Shown here: in pieces, positions 1 through 8,793 of the stretch
Numbering within the stretch: the first letter of the stretch is position 1
How the letters are laid out: each line of letters starts with the position of its first letter
From: Candidatus Poribacteria bacterium
Lineage (GTDB): Bacteria > Poribacteria > WGA-4E > WGA-3G
Assembly: GCA_022827625.1 (NCBI GenBank)
Contig: JAJEIE010000027.1
Coordinates: 486,827 to 550,826, forward strand
Reading direction: 5' to 3'
DNA length: 64,000 nt
Notes under the pieces: model-generated
What the model was told of the DNA's origin: nothing
The model's input: the letters and a program-made list of their open reading frames with translations, nothing else
Database searches by the model: none
Program-made: the position numbers and the translations under genes

Positions 1-594
1 GGGCAACAATATCAACCGCGTGCCTATAACATTGAACCCGATGCGTCCAATGCCTCTTACTTCTTTGCCGCTGCTGCCCTCACTGGCGGACGTGTCACCC
101 TTCAACATCTACACTCGGATTCCGCACAAGGCGATATTCAGTTTGTGCGTATCTTGGAGCGGATGGGGTGTCGGGTTACCTTTTCTGACACGGGTATTAC
201 CGTTACCGGACCGCGTCAGTTGAAAGGGATTGATGTGGACATGCGGGCGATTTCGGATACCTCTCTAACTCTTGCCGCGATTGCTCCGTTTGCCGATAGC
301 AAGGTAACCATCCGAAACATTGAACACACACGCTGGCAGGAGACCGATCGGATTCATGCGATGGTGACCGAACTCCGCAAATTGGGCGTGCCTGTCGTTG
401 AACACCGGGACGGACTCGAAATTTCACCCGCCCCTATTACGCCTGCGGCAATTGATACCTACGAGGACCACCGGGTGGCAATGGCATTTTCTCTTGTTGG
501 TTTGAAGGTTCCCGGCATTCAGATTAATAATCCAGAGTGTGTCGCTAAGACGTTTCCTCATTATTTTCAGGTGCTTGAACGGTTGTACGGTTGA
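1..594 (+). CDS. aroA: 3-phosphoshikimate 1-carboxyvinyltransferase (EPSP synthase), C-terminal part; 5' end outside the window
   Basis: EPSP synthase joins phosphoenolpyruvate to shikimate-3-phosphate in the cytoplasmic chorismate pathway. The reading frame is open from base 1, so the gene begins upstream of the window; the first in-frame ATG at 145 is internal. Visible family motifs are EPDASNASYF near the left edge, the substrate-binding TRWQETDRI, EDHRVAMAF and, near the end, CVAKTFPHYF. The protein stops at a normal C-terminus (ERLYG), so only the N-terminal half is missing, and that is because of the window edge. The next gene is about 115 bases away and unrelated. Identification is firm. 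Confidence 0.95.
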   Translation, partial: GQQYQPRAYNIEPDASNASYFFAAAALTGGRVTLQHLHSDSAQGDIQFVRILERMGCRVTFSDTGITVTGPRQLKGIDVDMRAISDTSLTLAAIAPFADSKVTIRNIEHTRWQETDRIHAMVTELRKLGVPVVEHRDGLEISPAPITPAAIDTYEDHRVAMAFSLVGLKVPGIQINNPECVAKTFPHYFQVLERLYG

Positions 595-708
595 GAGTGA
601 CTCTTTTTCATGAGAGTTGACAGTCGGCGTATTTTTGTGGTATCTTTAAATCATTGTATCTTTAAGTGACGGTTGAAAATCAATACATTGTTTAAGGAGA
701 ACTTGCAC

Positions 709-960
709 ATGGAATTCGATGAACAGACAAAACAAACTGTTAGCAATCTCATTACCTGCAATGCACAAATTATGAGTGGTACGCCTGTTTTTAAGAATAC
801 CCGTGTTCCTCTCGAAAACCTTATTGACTATTTGGAAGCCGGTGATAGTTTGGACGAATTTTTAGAGGATTTCCCATCTGTCAGCCGCGCCCAAGCTGTT
901 CAAGCATTAGAACTCGCGAAAGAGATGCTACTCACCCAAGCCTATGTACATTCTCATTGA
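709..960 (+). CDS. DUF433-family antitoxin
   Basis: This 83-residue protein has the DUF433 pattern: ITCNAQIMSGTPVFKNTRVP, then a helical segment (LIDYLEAGDSLDEFLEDFP) and a final helix with SRAQAVQALELA. DUF433 proteins are winged-helix antitoxins that typically sit before DUF5615 PIN-like toxins, which is the arrangement here: the next gene overlaps it by 17 bases. I chose ATG 709 over an in-frame start at 673 because AAGGAGA lies eight bases before 709. By family it should bind and neutralise the downstream toxin and repress its own promoter; that is inference. Confidence 0.85.
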   Translation: MEFDEQTKQTVSNLITCNAQIMSGTPVFKNTRVPLENLIDYLEAGDSLDEFLEDFPSVSRAQAVQALELAKEMLLTQAYVHSH

Positions 961-1264
961 CGAATGCTTGCCTAAAAAACTAAAGCAAGAGTTGAGTGAG
1001 TATACTGTTTTCACAGTTCAAGAAAAAGGCTGGTCGGGTTTAGAGAACGGAGACTTGCTCCGCGTAGCGGAAAACGAATTTGATGTTTGGGTTACTGCGG
1101 ATAAGAATGTTGAATATCAACAAAATCTTGACCGTTTTGATATTGCAGTTGTTGTGCTTGTTACCCCTCGAAGTCGTTTGGATATGCTGCTTCCGTTGAT
1201 GCCCCAGTTACGAGAGATTCTACAAGTTATTCAACCACATCAAATCGTTTATATTGGGTCTTAG
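944..1264 (+). CDS. DUF5615 PIN-like toxin
   Basis: This 106-residue protein begins MYILIDECLP and has an internal FDVWVTADKNVEYQQN. These are the acidic positions expected of the DUF5615 (Mut7-C-like PIN) fold: an early Asp-Glu pair and a central Asp. PIN-like toxins are metal-dependent ribonucleases; the activity is inferred from the family. The start lies inside the DUF433 gene with no strong ribosome binding site, so translation is probably coupled to the antitoxin. The module looks intact at full length. Confidence 0.8.
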   Translation: MYILIDECLPKKLKQELSEYTVFTVQEKGWSGLENGDLLRVAENEFDVWVTADKNVEYQQNLDRFDIAVVVLVTPRSRLDMLLPLMPQLREILQVIQPHQIVYIGS

Positions 1265-1378
1265 CCCAAATTTTACTATAGATGCTTTTTTTTTGCTTTT
1301 CAAATATGCTTCGTGACTCTTAAGTCTGCTTTGAATTCAGATGTAGAAGACCCTGAAACTTTATAGGAATGATTGGTA

Positions 1379-2320
1379 ATGGATACGCTTAAACGAGACA
1401 GAAAAATCGTCGATCCCTATCTTCACTGTAGGTTCGCACACGGGCATCAGATTGAAGGCACGCCGAAAACAGCACACCCACAGCTTGCCAAGGCAGAAGT
1501 ATATAACGCTCGCGGTATTGCCTACAGTGAAAATGAAGAACACGACCGCGCGATAGTAAGCTTTGACAAAGCGATTGAACTGCAACCGGATTATATCAAT
1601 GCCCATTACAACCGTGGCTTGGCTTATATGAGAAAAGGCGAGGTAGACAAAGCACTTATTGATTACAGCGGCGCAATCCAGTTTAAACGTAGTTATGCTG
1701 AAGCGTATAACAATCGCGGCATCGCTTATCACACAAAAGGTGAAACCATCTATGCTGTCCAAGACTATAGCACAGCAATAGGTTTGAATTCAGAACTCGC
1801 TGAACCTTACGCGAATCGTGGAAACCTCTACCTCAGTAGACTGGATATTCACCGCGCGGTTTATGACTGCACCAAGGCACTTAGACTGAATCCGGACATG
1901 GGTGTGGCTTACGGAACGTGTGGTGTTGCCTGGTTACATTACGGTCACTGGAAGAAGGCGAAAGCCGACTTCACTGTTGCTACTATCTTACGTGTGGATG
2001 TCAGCGCGCTGTTTCATCATTTTTACGAGAGTGTCAAGGTTTTTGAGCAGAAAACAGAGATTCAGATACCAGCGGATGTCGCCGACATGCTGGCTCCCCA
2101 AGCAGAACTCCCTGAATTTGAGGGGGGCGCGCGACTTAAGTTAGCCTTGGAGGCTTACGACAACAAAGAACTCAGCACAGGTTTGTCTGCCCGATTCGCA
2201 GGTATGTCCCGCGAAGAATTTATCTATACCATGGGTAAATATGGGCTCTCTCCCATTCGACTCACAGCTGAGGAACTCCGGAAGGACGTTGAGAGTGCCA
2301 GAAACGCCAGTCATCAGTAA
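1379..2320 (+). CDS. TPR-repeat protein with a C-terminal UPF0175-type antitoxin domain
   Basis: This protein of about 313 residues has two parts. Roughly residues 38-210 are five tetratricopeptide repeats of 34 residues, for example YNARGIAYSENEEHDRAI, HYNRGLAYMRKGEVDKAL and AYNNRGIAYHTKGETIYA. The last 65 residues (RLKLALEAYDNKELSTG, SARFAGMSREEFIYTMGK, then PIRLTAEELRKDVE) match the UPF0175 antitoxin pattern, including the AGMSR helix-turn-helix. The next gene encodes DUF3368, the usual toxin partner of UPF0175, and overlaps by 26 bases. ATG 1379 is preferred over TTG 1373 because AGGA sits ten bases before it. A TPR moiety on this antitoxin is unusual; it may sense a partner protein. The domain calls are by eye. 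Confidence 0.75.
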   Translation: MDTLKRDRKIVDPYLHCRFAHGHQIEGTPKTAHPQLAKAEVYNARGIAYSENEEHDRAIVSFDKAIELQPDYINAHYNRGLAYMRKGEVDKALIDYSGAIQFKRSYAEAYNNRGIAYHTKGETIYAVQDYSTAIGLNSELAEPYANRGNLYLSRLDIHRAVYDCTKALRLNPDMGVAYGTCGVAWLHYGHWKKAKADFTVATILRVDVSALFHHFYESVKVFEQKTEIQIPADVADMLAPQAELPEFEGGARLKLALEAYDNKELSTGLSARFAGMSREEFIYTMGKYGLSPIRLTAEELRKDVESARNASHQ

Positions 2321-2786
2321 TACGAGCCCTCTCATAGGTCTTTGGACCCTCAATCTTTTCCCTCTATTGCGAGAACTTTATACCGAGGTATTAATTCCAG
2401 AAGAAGTTCGAGGTGAATTTTTCGCGATCGAACAAGAGTCTCGCGAAGCAGCACTCAAAAACGCACCATGGATTAGAACTGTCCCTTTGCGTAATCCAGA
2501 AAACATAGCAATACATGAGGAGGTCGATCTCGGTGAAGCCGCAGTTTTTGTCTTGGCTGAAGAGCGCGGTGCCCGCCTCGTAATTCTTGATGATCGAGAT
2601 GCCCGACGGTACGCCGAACGCCTCGGGTTGCCCTTTACTGGCACGGTTGGTATTTTGCTTGAAGCAAAGGAAAGAGGATTTGTTGATGCTGTTAGACCTC
2701 TTTTAGACGTATTGCTGGAGAACGGCGTACGTCTGAGCCTATCACTCATCAGCGATGCGTTACAACAAGCTGGGGAAACGCCTTGA
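2295..2786 (+). CDS. DUF3368 PIN-like toxin
   Basis: This protein of about 163 residues starts PETPVISNTSPLIGL, the hallmark N-terminus of DUF3368, and continues with the acidic motifs DLGEAAVFVLAEE and VILDDRDARRYAE and the glycine segment FTGTVGILLEA. The family is a PIN-like ribonuclease group paired with UPF0175 antitoxins. GTG 2295 is chosen because AAGGA lies eight bases upstream, inside the end of the TPR-antitoxin gene. A longer in-frame version from 2241 would add residues outside the family. The 26-base overlap with the upstream antitoxin implies co-expression. Confidence 0.82.
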   Translation: MPETPVISNTSPLIGLWTLNLFPLLRELYTEVLIPEEVRGEFFAIEQESREAALKNAPWIRTVPLRNPENIAIHEEVDLGEAAVFVLAEERGARLVILDDRDARRYAERLGLPFTGTVGILLEAKERGFVDAVRPLLDVLLENGVRLSLSLISDALQQAGETP

Positions 2787-2815
2787 TGCCCTAAACATTG
2801 ACGAAAGGAAGCCTG

Positions 2816-2948
2816 TTTATAGTAACGTCCGAAAATATGTGAACTTATGCGGCAGAAAGTATGAGGTCGTGTGTAGGGTTGGAGAACCCGCAAACTGACA
2901 GTTTGCGCTACAATAGAAGTTCCGATTAATTATGGGATTCACTGTAAA
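2816..2948 (+). mobile_element. MITE-like element, copy 1 (degenerate)
   Basis: The left end TTTATAGTAACGTCC and the right end GGGATTCACTGTAAA are degenerate forms of the 15 bp terminal inverted repeats seen in the copies at 53513 and 62739. The interior carries the palindrome CGCAAACTGACAGTTTGCG at 2889-2907 and the shared stretch GTGTAGGGT..GGAGAACCCG. It codes for nothing. It lies between the DUF3368 toxin gene and the large secreted protein. Confidence 0.7.
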
Positions 2949-2983
2949 TTAAACTCTAATGCAGTTTAGAAAGGGAAAATACT

Positions 2984-5900
2984 TTGCGTTTCTTTACTAT
3001 AGTCGTTCTGGCTGGAATATTCTGTGTGCTTTATTCTCAAACTGCCCAGTCTGCCGAGATGAAAGTCGTTGACAACAGCGTTTTTGTTGAAACTGATACT
3101 TATGAAGTCCAATTCACCGACGGTGTTATCACCCAAATCCACAACAAACTCACAGCAGAAACCTATACCCTCCCTCTCGGCGTTGATTATGTGCCTACGG
3201 GTACGGGTATCAGTGGGCGCAGTGGTTTATTGAAGAGAAGCGGCGGCATCTGGACGAACCAAGCGACGCTAACAGAAGCAAAGAAAATCGCACCGCTCAG
3301 AGCACGACTTATATTTAAGCACGGACAAAACGAGATCCGTCTATTTATAGAGGTTGATGAGAGCACTGGCGATTTACTGATTGAACAGAAAGGTTTTTCG
3401 GACACAGCAGGCGTTTATGGAATTCAGTGGGGATGTGTAAATCTGGATGTCAGGAATTTGGACTTTATTCTTCCAGCAGATGGCGGACAAATCATTAACG
3501 CGATGGCTCCATTCACTTCCAGAAGTTTCAGTTATCCTTTTAGTTGGGAAGTACAACTCGCCATTCTTCAAGGGGAACAGGGTGGGTTTTTCGTTCGCGG
3601 AGCAGATGAAACCTTTCAGTTTAAAGTCCTCCACTATGAAAAATATTTCGAGAGTTTTGCCCTCGGTTTTGAGACGGAAAACCAAGCACCTTTTGATGCC
3701 CTTACATCTGCGCAATCTGTTGTATGGCGACTGAATACATACACGGGTGATTGGCGTGTCCCTGCAAGGCAGTATCGGGATTGGATGGAACAGACTTTCA
3801 AACCATGGCGATTGGATGAGATGCCAGTATGGGTTAGAGAGATCGGTCTGGTCGTTACCTATATCGATCCTCGTTTGGATATTGGAATATTGGATAGATT
3901 AGCGGAGCAGGTTGATCCCACAAAAACCTTATTGTATTTGAATCAGTGGCGAAGGTATCCTTTTGACGTCAATTTTCCAGACTATACAGCAAAACCTGAG
4001 TTTGGTGGTTTTGTTGAAGCTGCTCACCAACGCGGATTTCGAGTGATGGCGCATGTGAATCTCATTGGTGTCAATGCCGATCATCCCCGCTACGCTGAAT
4101 TTCAGGAATTCCAATATCGAAATCCGTGGACTGGGAATCTTATGGGCTGGTTTTGGGATCGAACGGACATTCCGAGAAATCGCATTGCCGCCATTAATCC
4201 GGCGAGTTCCGAATTTAGAAAATACTTTGTTCAACAACTAAAAGAGGTTTGGCAAAAATACAGTGTGGATGCCTTTTTTTTAGATGTTAGTGCTCGTGTC
4301 GAAAACGATGCGAATGGTTTGATTGAGGGGTTAAATGCTGGGCAAGGAAATGTCTTGTTGCACAAGGAATTGGCAGCAGCAATGCCGGGTGTTATTTTTG
4401 GTGGTGAGAGCCTTCATGAGGTGACATTCTTCCGCGAGAGCTTCGCACAACGTTGGAAAAACCCGCCACAATGGGACCCCACGCGCCGGAGCACCCCACA
4501 TCCGATTAGTTCGTTCCTATTTTCTCTTTATACGTTGCCTTACGGCCATTTGGGATTGCCTAACCCAGATCAGGGTCTACAACTTTACCAAGAATATCTG
4601 GATGCGTATGAGATTTGGGGCGTTTTGCCCACGTTTCTGCTCTCGTCAGTGGCTGATTTGGAGCCTGAACGGATGCGTACCCAGGAGTTACTTTCCATTG
4701 CGCGAACATGGCAACAACGCGGTTTGAAACCTGACTTTGAATCCGACTGGACACCTGACACTTTATTTCAATATGTTGGAGAAGATGGCGAAATCGCCGC
4801 ACTCAGAAAAACAGAAACGGGGGTTACACTTGCTCTACCCGAAGAAAGTCTCGGGTATGAACGCGTTTTGGGTGTGACACAAGTGAAGACCCATCGGAAT
4901 CTATCCCATTGGCGCGCCTACAACGAAACGACCCTGCTCGGATTGCATCCTGAAAAATCTTATTTTTTACACGACACACCGCGCGATTTCTCTCAAGTGC
5001 ATATCAACGCCTTGCCAGATGGTGTTTCTGTGACGGAATCGCGTGTAACAGACAATGCTGCGCTATTTCGACTCGAAAAGACGGGTATCTCTCACGAAAT
5101 TGATTTATTATCAGAACTTCATCTTGTAAGGACGGGCATCGTCCACAAAGGTAAGGAATTGCCACGACAAAGAGGGGCATCTTTTCATAAAACGGAGGTA
5201 TCCATCGCTGGTGTTCGTAAGTGGGCTATTGATGCACACCCGCCTTATCAACATATCCACGATGATAATATTCGTCGTAATACTTCTACTTTTGGTGAAT
5301 GGACGCTCTCACTCCCTGATACTTCAACGCCTCTCTATCTTGATTTTGATATTGGGTTACGAGAGGGGTCTGTCGGCTCTGATGGCGTAACGTTTATTGT
5401 CTCTATTCAAGGAACAGAAATTTTTCGTCGGCTTTACAACGCGCAGCGATGGGAACATGTCCGGCTTGATTTGACACCGTATCGGAAGCAAAATGTGACA
5501 CTCCGCTTTTCCACGACCCCTGGACCCGTTGGAAATGGCGCATGGGATTGGGCAATGTGGGGAGCCCCTGAAATCACCTATGAACCGGTAGATCAACTGA
5601 CAGAGATAGGGTTCTTCATACCGAATGTACCGATAAAAAGCTTCCCGGATACATTAGAGAGTCAGAGAAACGGACAGTATTGGCTGAAAACGCAACTCCC
5701 TGCCCAGGTGCTTCTTCTTTTCGGCACACCTCAACGGACAGAGGTGCTCGGTAATCTTCGAGATGCCCATTATGTTGCAGGGCTCCAATTGGGTGGTATC
5801 TTCCGGGAGGGAATCCTTTGGGATGCTGGAAATCGCTCAGCATTAACTACCACTGGCGTGCGTAAGCAAACACTAGACGGGCATCCACCCGCTGGTGGAC

Positions 5901-6841
5901 AAACTGTTTTGCAATTCTTATTGACACTACCCGCTGCCGAGGATGTGACATTCTCTTTTTCCATGGGATTACCCGATACAAGTTGTAGTATTGATGGGGT
6001 GTTCTTTAAAGTGATTTTAAATGGACAGGTCCGATTTGAACACTTGGGATTCAACGAACCGGGTTGGGTAGATCGATCCATTTCTCTTTCTGAATTTGCA
6101 GGCGAAACGGTGTTATTGGAATTAGTAACTGATTCCGGTGAAACCGTGAGTTGTGACTGGGCGCATTGGGCAGATCTGTTTATTACGGCTGAAGGATCTG
6201 AACCGTATGGAGATGTCAATCAGGACGGAACAGTTAACATCCTTGATCTCGTGCTTGTTGGGCAGAATCTTGGGCGAAATCCATCATCCAATCCAAGGGC
6301 AGATATCAATAATGACGGACAGGTAAATATCCTTGACCTTGTGCTTGTCGCGGAACGCCTCGGTGAAAAGGTAGCCGCTGCGCCTACTCAGGTGGATACC
6401 ATCAAACCTACAGCAGCCTCTACTGTGGAAATTATTACGATACAACGTTCCCTACGAGAATTAGAAGCACTGCCAGAGAAATCCCATAATATTAAAATAG
6501 CGATCCAATTTTTACGTCTTTGGTTAGAGAATGCCAATCGAAGTGCGTCGGAAACGAAACTCCTCCCAAACTATCCCAACCCTTTCAATCCAGAGACATG
6601 GATTCCGTATCAGTTGGCAGAAGCCACGGATGTGAGTGTGAAAATCTACGATGTCAGTGGACGTTTAATCCGAGTGCTTTCTGTTGGGTTCAAACCTGTC
6701 GGATATTATCTGACGCGAGAACGGGCAGCCTATTGGGATGGACGCAATGAGATAGGCGAATCTGTTTCAAGCGGTGTCTATTTTATACGATTTGTAGCAG
6801 GTGCGTTTGCTGAGACGCAACGTATAGTGGTAGTGAAGTAG
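2984..6841 (+). CDS. Secreted glycosidase-like protein with dockerin repeats and a T9SS/FlgD-like sorting domain
   Basis: This is a 1285-residue exported protein. Residues 1-24 form a signal peptide ending QSAE. Residues about 280-510 resemble a (beta/alpha)8 glycosidase-like domain of the DUF6259 type, with VDAFFLDVSARVEND near 430 and VIFGGESLHEV near 473 as candidate acidic catalytic positions. Two related beta-sandwich modules follow (about 745-865 and 955-1065; shared patterns RKWAIDAHPP/RKQTLDGHPP and CDWAHW/WDWAMW). Dockerin-like EF-hand repeats lie near 1074-1130 (GDVNQDGTVNILDLVLV, ADINNDGQVNILDLVLV). The C-terminal domain from about 1192 begins NYPNPFNPETWIPYQLAE. TTG 2984 has AAGGG eight bases upstream. 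Polysaccharide breakdown outside the cell is inferred; the substrate is unknown. Confidence 0.75.
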   Translation: MRFFTIVVLAGIFCVLYSQTAQSAEMKVVDNSVFVETDTYEVQFTDGVITQIHNKLTAETYTLPLGVDYVPTGTGISGRSGLLKRSGGIWTNQATLTEAKKIAPLRARLIFKHGQNEIRLFIEVDESTGDLLIEQKGFSDTAGVYGIQWGCVNLDVRNLDFILPADGGQIINAMAPFTSRSFSYPFSWEVQLAILQGEQGGFFVRGADETFQFKVLHYEKYFESFALGFETENQAPFDALTSAQSVVWRLNTYTGDWRVPARQYRDWMEQTFKPWRLDEMPVWVREIGLVVTYIDPRLDIGILDRLAEQVDPTKTLLYLNQWRRYPFDVNFPDYTAKPEFGGFVEAAHQRGFRVMAHVNLIGVNADHPRYAEFQEFQYRNPWTGNLMGWFWDRTDIPRNRIAAINPASSEFRKYFVQQLKEVWQKYSVDAFFLDVSARVENDANGLIEGLNAGQGNVLLHKELAAAMPGVIFGGESLHEVTFFRESFAQRWKNPPQWDPTRRSTPHPISSFLFSLYTLPYGHLGLPNPDQGLQLYQEYLDAYEIWGVLPTFLLSSVADLEPERMRTQELLSIARTWQQRGLKPDFESDWTPDTLFQYVGEDGEIAALRKTETGVTLALPEESLGYERVLGVTQVKTHRNLSHWRAYNETTLLGLHPEKSYFLHDTPRDFSQVHINALPDGVSVTESRVTDNAALFRLEKTGISHEIDLLSELHLVRTGIVHKGKELPRQRGASFHKTEVSIAGVRKWAIDAHPPYQHIHDDNIRRNTSTFGEWTLSLPDTSTPLYLDFDIGLREGSVGSDGVTFIVSIQGTEIFRRLYNAQRWEHVRLDLTPYRKQNVTLRFSTTPGPVGNGAWDWAMWGAPEITYEPVDQLTEIGFFIPNVPIKSFPDTLESQRNGQYWLKTQLPAQVLLLFGTPQRTEVLGNLRDAHYVAGLQLGGIFREGILWDAGNRSALTTTGVRKQTLDGHPPAGGQTVLQFLLTLPAAEDVTFSFSMGLPDTSCSIDGVFFKVILNGQVRFEHLGFNEPGWVDRSISLSEFAGETVLLELVTDSGETVSCDWAHWADLFITAEGSEPYGDVNQDGTVNILDLVLVGQNLGRNPSSNPRADINNDGQVNILDLVLVAERLGEKVAAAPTQVDTIKPTAASTVEIITIQRSLRELEALPEKSHNIKIAIQFLRLWLENANRSASETKLLPNYPNPFNPETWIPYQLAEATDVSVKIYDVSGRLIRVLSVGFKPVGYYLTRERAAYWDGRNEIGESVSSGVYFIRFVAGAFAETQRIVVVK

Positions 6842-6907
6842 GATCGGAGTAATAGATAGTTTTTTGGCGAGGGTTGATAGTTAACTCACGGATTAGGCCT
6901 CGTCTTT

Positions 6908-7072
6908 TCATGCAAACGGAATAGTGCCGCTGGTAAGTTCGGTGTAAATGTCAAGAAGATTTTCCTCTAACGCTTCTATTGTTTCGCCTTGTGTCCAATA
7001 ATCAGGATATTCCTCAAGATATCCGAGAAACATCGTTTCGTCTTGCCAATAAATGTATTTTTCCGTTTTCAT
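6908..7072 (-). CDS. Small HicB-like (UPF0150) antitoxin, orphan
   Basis: A 54-residue reading frame on the minus strand reads MKTEKYIYWQDETMFLGYLE, then EYPDYWTQGETIEALEENLL and DIYTELTSGTIPFA. This is the compact HicB/UPF0150 fold: an N-terminal strand pair, the YPDYWTQGETIEEA-type turn and a helix EENLLDIY. HicB proteins neutralise the HicA ribonuclease, but no HicA-like gene was found on either side, so this is an orphan or a regulator. No strong ribosome binding site precedes the ATG. Confidence 0.7.
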   Translation of the reverse strand: MKTEKYIYWQDETMFLGYLEEYPDYWTQGETIEALEENLLDIYTELTSGTIPFA

Positions 7073-7188
7073 AGTGGGTTCAAATTGGGGAAAACCCCTG
7101 CTCCTTTCCTTGGCATCAGTTTTTATGGAATTGTGTTCAGATTTCGATAATTATACCATCTGAATTTGTACCAGTCAAGATATGTTTT

Positions 7189-7341
7189 GTAGGACTTACG
7201 CACTTTATCGGTAGGTGCGGTTTTGCAGCGTACACGCTCCCAGTTCATGCCATAAGGAAACCTGAATACTGTTGATTCATGCGATGTGCATTCTAACCGC
7301 ACCAGTGCTGGGTGTCCAATTAATTCTAAGGTCTACCATAA
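7189..7341. repeat. Remnants of short intergenic repeats
   Basis: The stretch opens with GTAGGACTTACGCA, an end also seen near 55747. It then has GGTGCGGTT and, about 90 bases later, AACCGCACC as an inverted pair. It finishes with GTGTCCAATTAATT followed by a motif resembling the right end of the MITE-like element (CTAAGGTCTACCATAAA versus ATGGGCTTTACAATAAA). I read this as overlapping decayed elements. No gene was found between 7073 and 7362. Confidence 0.45.
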
Positions 7342-7362
7342 ATGCCCTATTGTAATATGGAT

Positions 7363-8793
7363 TTAATCAAGCCGAAATCTCTCACGAAATTCCCCAAAAA
7401 GGGCAATCCCGCCACCATAAAACAGCACCGCCACCGGAATCAACACCCAGATAGACAGAAACCCCTTCAACAGCGTCAAACTTATACCCATCACACCACA
7501 GAGAAAGACTGCCTTCAAAAGTGTCGGCAGGATAAGAGACGTTTCTCGGAATCTAACAATATTTCTTGAGATATAGCCAATCCCAACGACAAGCAGATAC
7601 GTTTCGCTGACAACCATCGCTATCGCCGCACCGACATGACTGAAACGTGGGATTAGGAATAAATTCAAGCAGATATTCAGGAGTGCCGTTGTTCCCATGA
7701 GAACTGAGAAGGCACGACGTTTATCCGTCGCACGCAGCACCGCCTGCACCGCTGTTGTCACGAAGATCAACCCACCCGTCCAACTGAGCCATTGGAGTGC
7801 CGTTGATACTTTGTCTACTTCATCCGGTGTGTAGGTCGAAAATAGGACCCGCGTAATTTCGGGAGAGAGTATTGACAGCCCAACGGCGAACGGCAGTCCA
7901 GTCAGTAACATCCATCGCATCCCAAACGTCCATGCCCCCGGAAACCTCTCTTTCTCGCGTTCCCATGCTCGTGATAGCACCGGGAACATCGCACCCATCA
8001 TGAACGCACCCGGCAGAATCGTGAAGGCATTAACGATTGTATACGCTAAGCCGTACCATGTGTTGGCATCCACACCGTCCGAACTCAGTTTTGACACCAG
8101 AATCGCATCCACTCGGAAATAGAGCAGATTGAAAAGATTACCGATAGCGAACGGCAATGCCTGCTGCATCAACACGGTCACAATCTCTCGACTCGGTTGA
8201 AAACCGAGCGGCGTGAAGCGGAATCGCGTGAGTCCAACGCTCAATATTAGGTTCATACAACCCGCTACCAGCATGGCATGGCAGACGGTCATCAGTCCGT
8301 AGTCAAGGAGAATCGCACCACCCCCGATTAAGAGAAACACACCACGCTCGGCTATCACAGTGAACGCTTCATACTTCATCTTCTCGTGGGCGCGAAAGAC
8401 GCACCGATACAACTGCGCTAAGGAATTCGCAATCTCTGCCAGTCCTAAGAAGATTATCATCTCTACAATGATTGGGGTATAGAGGAATATACCACTAACA
8501 ATCATGATGCCGTAAGCGATGATTGACAGAATGCAGCGAACAATCAGTGCGTTGCCGAGGTAGTGCCGCGTCTGTTGCAGGTGGAGCGTCATTTCCCGTA
8601 TAAGCGGATTTTGCATGCCGAGTTCCGTCAGGCTCGCAATCAGATTAGTGAGCGCAATTGCAACAAAATAGCCGCCAAGCTCACTTTCTGTGAAATAACG
8701 GGGCATAAGCCATATCGTTATTACGAGTGAACCGAGGCGACTGATAAGATGTGCGCTAAAGAGACTCGACGTATTTCTAAAGATGCGGTTCAT
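7363..8793 (-). CDS. Wzx/MATE-type polysaccharide flippase (oligosaccharide transporter)
   Basis: This is a 476-residue polytopic membrane protein with 12 or more hydrophobic segments. It has the N-terminal signature of the polysaccharide biosynthesis flippase family (NTSSLFSAHLISRLGSLVIT), an ELGGYFVAIALTNLI segment and a mid-protein YFRVDAILVSKL motif typical of Wzx/RfbX. Such proteins move lipid-linked glycan across the inner membrane. The start codon directly follows the stop of the CopG-like gene (TAGATG), so it is probably the last gene of the minus-strand operon from the methyltransferase. No glycosyltransferase cluster surrounds it. The substrate is unknown. Confidence 0.8.
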   Translation of the reverse strand: MNRIFRNTSSLFSAHLISRLGSLVITIWLMPRYFTESELGGYFVAIALTNLIASLTELGMQNPLIREMTLHLQQTRHYLGNALIVRCILSIIAYGIMIVSGIFLYTPIIVEMIIFLGLAEIANSLAQLYRCVFRAHEKMKYEAFTVIAERGVFLLIGGGAILLDYGLMTVCHAMLVAGCMNLILSVGLTRFRFTPLGFQPSREIVTVLMQQALPFAIGNLFNLLYFRVDAILVSKLSSDGVDANTWYGLAYTIVNAFTILPGAFMMGAMFPVLSRAWEREKERFPGAWTFGMRWMLLTGLPFAVGLSILSPEITRVLFSTYTPDEVDKVSTALQWLSWTGGLIFVTTAVQAVLRATDKRRAFSVLMGTTALLNICLNLFLIPRFSHVGAAIAMVVSETYLLVVGIGYISRNIVRFRETSLILPTLLKAVFLCGVMGISLTLLKGFLSIWVLIPVAVLFYGGGIALFGEFRERFRLD

